64,000 bases of DNA from Asterella californica. Taxonomy: Eukaryota; Streptophyta; Marchantiopsida; Marchantiales; Aytoniaceae. Both the position numbers and the translations under genes were made by a program. The stretch spans positions 14,446,001-14,510,000 of the forward strand of contig JAYKYS010000009.1 in assembly GCA_036924285.1 (NCBI GenBank), given 5' to 3'. Under the pieces are notes generated by a model. That model ran no database searches. It saw only the letters and a program-made list of their open reading frames with translations, and had not been told where the DNA came from. Positions within the stretch are counted from its first letter, which is position 1, and each line of letters starts with the position of its first letter. This document shows, piece after piece, positions 33,475 through 41,598 of this stretch.

Positions 33475-34580
33475 TAACTTCTTCTCGCCCTGAAACTATG
33501 AAGTCCAACTTCGCCAAAGACACTCTTCGTCTCTCTCGCACCAATAGTTCCGGAGTGCTACAGTAAACTCGCAAGTGGAAATAGTAGAATTGTTTTTGAC
33601 TCTTCTTATAGATATTTCCTCTCGCCCTCACGTGTGAAGCCCCTCTTGTCCCTCGGTCGCGAAGTTGCATGAACCTTTGTCCTATTCTTCTCAAGGTCAT
33701 AACTTCGTCGTCCTATATCCGTTCTCAATAAATGAGGTATCCTTGGAAAGCTCTTCATCTATAGAATGCAGCTAGGTTATTATTCAAAAGATATACATTT
33801 CTTAAGTCCTATATTCTTACTCAGCATCATTCTTCGGCTAAGAAATTCTACACTACAACTAAACTTATCCTATTTGTCATCTATATTATCTAATCTACTG
33901 TTTTATCTAACAAAAACAAAAATTTTCTAATGGAGATCCAAGGCTTCACATCAATCATCATAGCATGTGTTCTCTATTTTGACATGTTGACCTCCTGGAT
34001 GGGAGTCTATGTTGGAAGTGTAGCTACGTCTTGCATATCTAGGTGCGAGGACCGATATCTCTCTTAATCATGGATTTTCTAGCCTAAGCCTTCGCATGTC
34101 ACTTCGATTATAGATCAGAAGTTACATGGTGTGACTATGGGGGGGTGTAAGCCCTATGGGGTGGCTTCATAGCTGTCATTTTGGTCTACATTGGATGGTC
34201 TGTAATATAACTGAAATGGCATCAAGATGGCATCAAGAGTCGAGCATATAAGCCATGTGGGTGGCTTCATAGTTGTAACTTTCATCTACATCAGATGACT
34301 TATAATATAACTGAAGTGGCATTAAGAGTCAGAAAATTTTTAATAAGCAAGGGCATAGATTAGTAGGGGGTCTGCTTGTTTGATATGCAAGCTGCTTATA
34401 AAGATCCTAGCGTAGTTGGGGTGTTAGGATAGAAAACTGCCGACATCACGAATGAGGAGTATTGTATATTTTTTCATCAAGAAGAGCCGTCGACGCGTAT
34501 GGGAGGAAGACAGGGATTGAGGAGATCAGATTTTTTAGGATTTCAAGTGTGAGGTTGTGATAGGAAGAGAAATAAGATTC

Positions 34581-35488
34581 TGTTAACGACTTATGTTACA
34601 CACAGGAAGTTTGTCTATTAGTAAGGTGTTTAGTTATAGTTAAGTGTGGAGAATGTTTATTTGCTGCCCAAGTACTTTAAGGAGATATCAAGTTAGTCAT
34701 GACTAGCTAACATTAGTTATGGTTAAACTTAGCTGTACTTTTGGACAGAAATCAGATATTTACTAAAGAGTGAGCACTACTATCTTGTCATCTTGTCTAA
34801 AAGATAGAAAGGAGGTGGAAAATATCCCTTATCTCCTTTTTGACTTGATATTAGTGGTGAGATTAAAGTTGTGGACTTTGTGAGCATTAAAAACAAGAAG
34901 AGATTCCACATGTTTTCTTTTTAGTAGATCCTAGTGTAGAGGGGGGTGGAAATTCGAGATTCCTTGTGAATATTCTAAAATCCTTCTAGAAGTTGTTGAC
35001 TTTGAAGGAATAAGCCCATGTGAAAAGGTAAGAAGCCCATGTGATTAATGCTTTTATCTTAAGTAATATCTTAGTAAAATTTGATAAAAATAGTTACGGC
35101 TGAGTTACCAGAGGGTACTAAAGTAAAAACCTAGAATGTATAAATAGAGGAGTAGAGAAGAGCTCATCATCCTTGTTTTCACATCGTCGTAATGACAATT
35201 TGAGTAATATAGAGAGTGTGATTTAGCATGTGAGAACTTGAGAGGCGTCGTTAGAATGGAGGATTTTAGTTGATGAGTTTATGGAGAATTTTAGTTGATG
35301 AGTTTATGGTGTATGAATGAGTGAACTTAGCATTTTTCTCTTCAAGTTCATGGTATGCTTCCATCAAAGCCATCAGAGGTGACCCTTGAGTGAGATACAG
35401 GTCCGACATGTTATAGATTCATCGATGATGATCGTGGAGGTTGAGAGATCGGGGGGTAGTTGATCGATAGGACCGCGGAGGGTTTACA
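34581..35488 (+). repeat. C 5' LTR (plus)
   Basis: 908 bp; starts TGTTAACGACTTATG and ends GGAGGGTTTACA, matching the minus-strand C LTRs at 57506-58419 and 60591-61509. A TATAAATAG box lies at 35139-35147. It is the 5' LTR of the interrupted C element that runs to 56961. It replaces the end of LTR G. Confidence 0.88.
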
Positions 35489-36766
35489 TTTTTGATTCTG
35501 TTGGTGGGACCTCACTTGAAGGGATCGTTGAAAGCTGTTTAGAGTTCAATTCTATATTCGACAAAAAGAGATCATGAGAGAGCACATGGAGAGAACGTTG
35601 GGAGGAGAGAGAGCTAACGCAATGTTAGCAACGCTAGAACCTTTCGTGTAGGGGGTTGACAACCATGAGGGAAGTGAAAATATATAAATTTCAGTTCTCT
35701 GAAAACTTCTACAGTCAGCACCATCTCTTCTGATTAGAGAAATTTCTGTTGAAACTTCATGAGTTAGTAGCTTGGAGGTTGAGCTATTGGAGACCATAAA
35801 AATCTTGGAGAGATCTCTTACCGAGTAAGAGATATACGTTTCGGCATACAAGGAGGTCTTGCATATACTTCACGAGGAATCCAATTCAAGTGAAGAGACG
35901 TTGGAAGAAGAGACGTTTGGGAGTTCGAATGGAGACAGAGAAGCCAAATTTAAGTATAGAGGAGTTGCGAACACGCATCTATTGTAGTTGGGGTGCTCTT
36001 TTTGCTCTATAGCAAGAAGCTTCTACAAGCATTGGCGCAGATATGAAGAAGATTGAGATGAAAGCATCATTCACTGTGGAGGTCACGAATGCTCCTGGCG
36101 AAGTAGAGTGTGATGCTTACAAGAGTGACTTTAAGATGTCTGCTAGGATTAGTACAGACGATGGTCATGATGATATTATCTTAGACTCTTAATTTTAAAT
36201 TGGATTTTATTTCGTGTATAGCATGTATAATACACGATTTTTAGTATAAAAAGCTCGAAAAGTTAAGAAAGTGATGTAGAATTATTTTCCTCAAAGATAT
36301 TTTGTCCATTTAATGGTTGAGAAGGTGCAACATGAGTGGAAGTACAAAAGATTTGAAAATTAGACTTAGAAACCTTCCTCAAGGTTTAGATGTCATAGTA
36401 AGTGTCGGAGAGAGCTCGAGAGAGATTATCGTTGAGTTTGAGAACACTAGTACAAAATCTCAAGTAGAATCTCCGAGGAGAAGAGTAGAAACCGACTTGT
36501 GGTGTTATTTCTGTAGAGGGTTGGGACATAAAGTAGTGAATTGTCCAACTAGAATTAGAACAGAGAGCCAAAGAGAAGCGAGAGTTTACTGATTTAAGTC
36601 TTCGAGTGGGTCCATCGTCACCACCGCCGATTCATCTTCTAGGAGAGGATCCTTGTCCAAGTTGTGGAGTGGATGATTTATCAAGAGGACACAAGTGCGT
36701 AGATGTGACCGCCTTACTTACGTCAATAGTCGAGAAGTTGGACGAGACTCAAAGAGCTAAGACGGA
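35489..36766 (+). pseudogene. gag: C element leader and gag N-terminal region with zinc knuckles
   Basis: Decayed coding region after the C LTR. A 49-codon frame (36043-36192, MKKIEMKASF...) and the 36317-36592 frame are short surviving pieces. The second has a CCHC knuckle CYFCRGLGHKVVNC; a second knuckle-like CPSCGVDDLSRGHKC lies near 36655-36700 in another frame. The first 500 bases hold no frame I can assign. It is cut at 36766 by the D insertion and resumes at 50588. The knuckles lie upstream of the capsid region (54008 onward), which is the reverse of usual Gag order. Confidence 0.5.
36762..36766 (+). repeat. Target site duplication of the D composite (left)
   Basis: ACGGA directly before the LTR tip TGTAGAGCCC. 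The same five bases stand at 50583-50587, directly after the other tip GGGCTCTACA. Confidence 0.85.
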
Positions 36767-37413
36767 TGTAGAGCCCACCTTTTCAATTTTTGATAGAAGA
36801 AGCTTGAAATATAGGAGTTTATAGAAGAAATAATGAAGTTAGAAGAAGAAATAGCTTAGTTTTAGTAAAAAAGAGACTTCTGAAGAAGAGTCTTCGGAAG
36901 AAGAGGAGAACCTTCGACGAAGATCTTCGGGAGAAGACCTTTCCAGGAAAGACCAGAGAACGTATATCGTCAGTACATTCTCTTCACGAATGGTCTGAGC
37001 GAAGACGAACTACCTACCCAGAAAGGGACAGGAACGATAAGCGGCGTGGGCGAAGATGACATTGCGCATGCCCTTGTCAGGTCAGAGGACAAGCAATCAG
37101 AGGCGACTTCGGCACGTGTGAGAGTTTGAACCGACCTATATACTAGGAGAATTGACTCATTTCTCACATTCTCTCTTAGCGCTCACCCTAATCCTCACTT
37201 GCGCACGATCGATTTGAGCAAAGATTATCAAATTAGGCGAAGACAATCAGTTTGGGCGAAGGTTAACTTGAGCGAAGACTATCAGTTATCTTACTTGGGT
37301 TTGGTTTCTTATCTTATGGGTACTGTGTTTTGTGTAATTGTTAACTGTATCTTCGTGGGAACGATCCTTTATTTACTATTTCCGATATTTTGTGTTTCTC
37401 TGGGTTGGTTACA
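36767..37413 (+). repeat. Deleted D LTR (plus), 647 bp
   Basis: Nearly identical to the first 520 bp of the full D LTR, then two short U5 pieces (ACTTGGGTTTGGTTTCTTATC, then TACTGTGTTTTG onward to GGTTACA). About 2.5 kb is missing, including the whole LTR gene and the second TATA box. The first TATA box (37136-37143) and the G-box are kept. Confidence 0.9.
37113..37143 (+). promoter_or_regulatory. G-box and TATA box of the LTR gene promoter (deleted LTR copy)
   Basis: CACGTG at 37113-37118 and CTATATAC at 37136-37143, about 17 bases apart. The same pair occurs in every D LTR, about 200 bases before the LTR gene start. It fits a plant RNA polymerase II promoter. Confidence 0.6.
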
Positions 37414-37433
37414 TAGAGAAGCACTAAAACTTT

Positions 37434-37508
37434 TGGCGCCGCTGCCGGGGATCGAACCCGGGTCACCCGCGTGACAGGCGGGAATACTTACCACTATACT
37501 ACAACGAC
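37434..37508 (-). tRNA. tRNA-Asp(GUC): tRNA-Asp(GUC) copy with CCA, joined to D leader
   Basis: The minus strand reads a complete 72-nt plant-type tRNA-Asp: acceptor GTCGTTG pairs with CAGCGGC, the anticodon loop is CTGTCAC, and the T-loop is TTCGATC. It is followed by an encoded CCA and then, without a gap, by the reverse complement of the D leader. Nuclear tRNA genes in plants do not encode CCA, so this is a DNA copy of a mature primer and not a normal tRNA gene. Whether it is transcribed is unknown; box A and box B are intact. The internal D primer site (47384-47401) matches only the last 18 bases plus one. Confidence 0.9.
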
Positions 37509-37527
37509 ACTACTACTACACTATCCT
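37509..37527. other. 19-nt filler between tRNA 5' end and D leader
   Basis: ACTACTACTACACTATCCT matches neither the LTR, leader nor tRNA. It could be non-templated filler from end joining, or the 5' leader of a pre-tRNA (AGGATAGTGTAGTAGTAGT on the tRNA strand). Confidence 0.7.
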
Positions 37528-38366
37528 AAAAGTTTTAGTGCTTCTCTATGTAACAACCCAGAGAAACACAAAATATCGGAAATAGTAAATAAAGGATCGT
37601 TCCCACGAAGATACAGTTAACAATTACACAAAACACAGTACTACAACGTCACAATGATAATTCAGACAGTTTTCTGTTATTCTCACGGAATGGAATAATA
37701 TCCGGATGAGAGTTCAAGTCTGATAAGAAACCAAACCCAAGTATAAACCTGATAAATCGAATACAAACAACAATGAAATAGTTCTTTGATCAGGGACCCT
37801 TCCGACAAACATACAAAAGATTGAGAAGACAAATGTGAATGTATGAATAAGGTAAAATACTACTGAAATGTTACTAGTCTTCTTCTGAAAAGACAGAAGA
37901 ATTCTGATTTCACATCAAGGTTCCAAGAATAAGTCCCTACTCTTCCTAAGGAATGTTCTTCCAACTAAATCTTCGTACTTAAGAATCCCACTTATTTGAA
38001 GAAGACAAACTTAAGACGAAGCCACCATCATCCAAACTCTCCTTACAATTTAACTTATGCTCTTCCACTTCACAGTAACTGATTTATTCTCAGATCTTCG
38101 TTCAAAAGCTCTTCACGAAGATTACAGGTTCAACTTCGGCCGAAGGCTCTTCAAAGTTTCTACACCGAAGTGTCTTCTTTCAAGTCTAAGGGCGAAGATC
38201 CTCGTCAATCAGAAAATTACACCTGCGACAGTAAACACCAAATATTCGGAGGAAAATATCTTCGTCCAAAACATTCACAACATCGCTCCGCACTTTTGGG
38301 AAATAGAAATAAATTAATAAAGAACTGAAAACATGGAAAAGGCACGAGGGCTGTGGATCGCGCTGC

Positions 38367-38373
38367 TTATATA
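38367..38373 (-). promoter_or_regulatory. TATA box for the D genomic transcript (3' LTR copy)
   Basis: TATATAA on the minus strand, about 110 bases after the stop codon of the LTR gene. If it sets the start of R, the LTR gene lies wholly in U3. The 5' LTR copy is at 48240-48246, the solo copy near 53173. Confidence 0.55.
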
Positions 38374-38479
38374 CTACTTCGTCCTAACCTAACTGTTTAT
38401 CTAACTGCACTAACTGTCTAACTTCCTACGAAGGCGGAAGACCTTCGCTACCCTACGATCATCTTCATCTTCACAGTAA

Positions 38480-40140
38480 CTAACTTCCTAAGCCTAACTG
38501 CGCTCTGAACTCCTCTAACTGAACTTCCACGTTCGCTCGCATCTCGCCAATCTCCCTATCTACCTTCTGTCTAAGTCTAGAAAGGCACGCTTTCACACCA
38601 TCGGGGTTCGTCTCCGCTTGCACTACCTCCGCCTTCAACGCCCGAAGAAGACCAAGCTCGTCCACATCTAGCCCCGAAGTCACGTATGCGGACAACACCG
38701 GCATCAACTTCTTCCGAAGGTCTTCGGAGTCAGCCACCTTCGTCTTCAAATATTCATTCTCTTTTGTGAGTTCTGCAACTGTAGCTTGGAATTCGCCTCG
38801 GCTTCGCTGTAACTCGGCTACTTGGTCAGATAACTCCTTTATGCGGTCGGCGAAGCTCTTCGTCGACACCTTCAACTCTTCATCCTTACTGATCAAAGCA
38901 GTCCTCGCTTCTCCGCATTGGCGCCGAAGATCTTCTAGCTCCTTCTCCGACTCCAACCTCATCTTCGTCGCATTCCGGGCCTCTTCGCGAAGATTGTTTT
39001 CTCCTGCTGCCAAGTTCCCCTACTGAAATGTAACTCCGCCAGCATCTCTGGAAATGTCACCTTCCGCTGCACTTCCTTCTCGTAATCCTCCTTGTTGTCT
39101 TCAAGAAGTCGGAGGATCGGGACGACTACCTCTTCGCCATAGTTCATCGCCTGCCTAAAGAGATCGACCTTGCTCAATGTTGTTCCAGCCGAAGTGCCTT
39201 CACCGCAGACAGCTTCACCTTCAATCTTTGCTCCTGAACTACTCAGGTCCATTGTTTCCTTCTTCGTGCTCTTTACCTTCTTTCGAGCCTTCGGTTTCTC
39301 CATGGGCGAAGTTGGAAGAGGCTTCTTCCTCTTGCTACGTCTCTTCTCTTCGTCTTCGACCGTTGCTTGAACAGTCGCTGCCTGCTGCTCCTCTTGAGTA
39401 TCTTCGGCCATTGCCTTCGGTGAAGATCCCAGTTGCTGAATGTCTTCGGCTTGTCCCTCTTCGACCTGACGAGCGGGTGATGCAAAATCTTGTTCTTCGT
39501 CTTCACCGAAGCCTAACTGTTTAGCTTCGTTCTCCTTCAGCCATCCCATACCGAAGTAGAAGATGCTGACAAATCCTCCCAGATACACATAGTCCTGCTT
39601 CTTAAACAGGCGTTGGACTTCATCGTGGAATATCTTCGCCCAGTAAGCTCGTCTTCCGGCGAAGAGGTGTTCGAAGAAGCATACCTTCCAAGTCGACAGG
39701 TAAGTTGTTCTTCGGGGGCTCAAAATCAGCATGATGGCCTCCGCAATCTTCCTCTTCACGGGATCCTTGTACTCGGACAACTTGTAGCCATTCGTCTGGT
39801 GCATCGGACTCTCGAAGAGCTCGCCGTAGTTCTGGTCCTCCTTGACCAAGTGCTTCATCGACGCATTGTCGAAGAGCATGTCACCCTTCGTCCCAGCTTC
39901 ATCCAGCAGAACCTTCTCCCAGTTCTCGACAGTCCAGTTGCCAGGTCGCGCATATAGTTCGTTGCCTCCATGGTCTTCACACATCCGAATCTGGCTAATG
40001 AACTTGCCAGACACCTTCGTCCAGCCTCCCAGGGTTAGGAAGCTAAGACCTATCTCCTTCAGCTTCGGCCGAAGGCGCACTAACTCCTCTTGGTCTAACT
40101 CAAAGGCTCTAATCCGCGGTAACTTCGTCGCGATAGACAT
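38480..40140 (-). pseudogene. D LTR gene, 3' LTR copy (one-base deletion)
   Basis: About 553 codons from the ATG at 40140. Residues 1-215: a conserved domain (LARPGNW-like YARPGNWT, TTYLSTWKVCFFEHLF, RRAYWAKIFHDEVQRL). Residues 215-330: acidic, then a Lys/Arg-rich linker resembling a nuclear localisation signal (RRSKRKK, KARKKVKSTKK). Residues 360-553: a long coiled coil of Glu/Lys/Leu heptads. No transmembrane segment. One T is missing near 39003 compared with the other copies, so the frame breaks before the coiled coil. A first TATA box (40332-40339) and a G-box (40357-40362) lie upstream. Function unknown; a distant link to plant transposon-associated domains is possible but unproven. Confidence 0.85.
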
Positions 40141-40331
40141 CGTGATCAGACGAAGATTGCTAGCTGGCTGAGATGAACTTCGTCTAAAACTGCTAGTCTT
40201 CGCTCAAGTTAACCTTCGCCCAAACTGATTGTCTTCGCCTAATTTGATAATCTTCGCTCAAATCGATCGTGCGCAAGTGAGGATTAGGGTGAGCGCTAAG
40301 AGAGAATGTGAGAAATGAGTCAATTCTCCTA

Positions 40332-40362
40332 GTATATAGGTCGGTTCAAACTCTCACACGTG
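40332..40362 (-). promoter_or_regulatory. TATA box and G-box upstream of the D LTR gene
   Basis: Minus strand: CACGTG (40357-40362), then CTATATAC (40332-40339), about 190 bases before the ATG at 40140. Identical layout in the 5' LTR (TATA at 50206-50213). Confidence 0.6.
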
Positions 40363-40708
40363 CCGAAGTCGCCTCTGATTGCTTGTCCTCTGACCTGACA
40401 ATGGCATTCGCAATGTCATCTTCGCCCACGCCGCTTATCGTTCCTGTCCCTTTCTGGGTAGGTAGTTCGTCTTCGCTCAGACCATTCGTGAAGAGAATGT
40501 ACTGACGATATACGTTCTCTGGTCTTTCCTGGAAAGGTCTTCTCCCGAAGATCTTCGTCGAAAGTTCTCCTCTTCTTCCGAAGACTCTTCTTCAGAAGTC
40601 TCTTTTTTACTAAAACTAAGCTATTTCTTCTTCTAACTTCATTATTTCTTCTATAAACTCCTATATTTCAAGCTTCTTCTATCAAAAATTGAAAAAGTGG
40701 GCTCTACA

Positions 40709-40722
40709 TACTTCTCCCCCCA
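40709..40722 (-). other. D polypurine tract
   Basis: Minus strand CTGGGGGGAGAAGTA, directly before the LTR tip TGTAGAGCCC. Confidence 0.88.
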
Positions 40723-40746
40723 GATGTGAGCGACCCCGCGAACACG

Positions 40747-41598
40747 TCAAGAATAGTATCGCTTGATTCTTCCACCGTTTACTCGAGTAGCGAAAAGATT
40801 TCCTTCAAGGTCTTTAAGTTGGACTGAACCATTACCATAACATTGTGCGACTATGTATGGTCCCATCCATCGTAGCTGTAACTTACCTGGAAACTTAATA
40901 TGTCTGCTATCATATAGCAAGACCAAGTCTCCATCGTTCACTTCTACTTTTCTTAACCTCTTATCATATACTTCCTTCCGCTTCTCTTGTATGTCCTTAG
41001 TTAACTCCAGAGATGCTTCGCGATCTTCTTCCAGTGCCATCAAACTTTGCAACCTGATGAGCTGACTATCTTCTGCAGACAGTCTATCCTCTGACAGAAT
41101 CCTGTAAGTAGGGGTTTCAAACTCAATAGGCATAATGGGATGCATTCCATACGCCAAGAAGAACGGTGTCTGGCGTGTTGTTATCTTCTCTGTATTTCTG
41201 AACGCCCACAGCGCTGCATCCAACTTGGTGTCCCAATCATAAGCATGATTGACAGTTACTTTGTTCAGAATTTTGCACAGTAATCCATTGCTCTTCTCAG
41301 TAAGTCCATTCGCCTTAGGGTTATATGGAGTAGTCTTTCGATGCTTGATCTGAAAGTACTCTGTCAATGCCTCTATGGTATTGTTCAAAAAGTGTGTGCC
41401 CCTATCACTCACCAGTTCCAATGGACATCCAAACCTGGTGATGATATTCTTGTGTAGAAACGCTGCCACTGTTATCGCATCATCTTTCTTTGTCGCTTCA
41501 GCTTCCACCCACTTGGTTGCATAATCTGTAGCCACCAAGATGTATCTCCTGCGTGTCTTCTTCGTTGCTGGTTGAATAGGTCCCACAAAGTCAATTCC
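40747..41598 (-). pseudogene. pol: D integrase core and C-terminus
   Basis: In the same frame as the pol ORF but after an in-frame TGA at 41599-41601. The TGA stands where family C has Trp (FEKWGIDFVGP). The part shows GIDFVGP (first Asp), VSDRGTHFLNN (second Asp), ANGLTEKSNG (catalytic Glu) and an LRWMGPYIVAQCYGNGSVQL C-terminal module. It inserts element cDNA in the host chromosome. It is otherwise open to its stop at 40747, next to the polypurine tract. The copy needs one base change or readthrough to give full integrase. Confidence 0.9.

Larger units (their letters stand above)
28942..33950 (-). repeat. F LTR (minus), interrupted by a B LTR
   Basis: Read on the minus strand it begins TGTGAAGCCTTGGATC and ends TTGGTTGTTACA. 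Without the B LTR (30458-32274) it is about 3.2 kb, the same size as D LTRs. U5 is clearly related to D (shared AATTGTTAACTGTATCTTCG). A TATATAA box at 29714-29720 corresponds to the second TATA box of D. It encodes the LTR gene in two pieces. No clean target duplication is visible. At its U5 edge 21 bases resembling the D leader (AAAGTTTTTATGTTTCTATA on the plus strand) are still attached. Confidence 0.8.
28391..34580 (+). repeat. LTR G (A2-like), split by the F LTR
   Basis: The first part, 28391-28920, follows the polypurine tract and matches the reverse complement of the A2 LTR (CAAGCTGCCCCCTAGCTTGAG, then the tRNA-like module at 28870-28920). The match resumes at 33951 (TTGACCTCCTGGATGGGAG) and continues to about 34580. 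The 28942-33950 F LTR is therefore an insertion in the SINE-like module. The 3' edge is lost where the C LTR starts at 34581. Confidence 0.65.
37321..37640. repeat. Inverted repeat around the tRNA copy
   Basis: 37321-37433 (U5 end plus leader) is the reverse complement of 37529-37640, with a one-base bulge. The 95-base loop is the tRNA copy plus filler. A long cruciform or hairpin is possible. Confidence 0.85.
37549..40708 (-). repeat. D 3' LTR (minus), 3,160 bp
   Basis: Minus strand TGTAGAGCCCAC...GGGTTGTTACA. It is over 99% identical by eye to 47422-50582. It is preceded (minus) by a polypurine tract and followed by 20 leader bases that a normal 3' LTR would not have. It contains the LTR gene in U3 and two TATA boxes. 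Confidence 0.95.

Noticed and set aside
37434..37508. A normal functional nuclear tRNA-Asp gene
   Set aside because: CCA is encoded and joined directly to the retrotransposon leader on its 3' side, and no terminator T-run follows. A copied primer explains this better.
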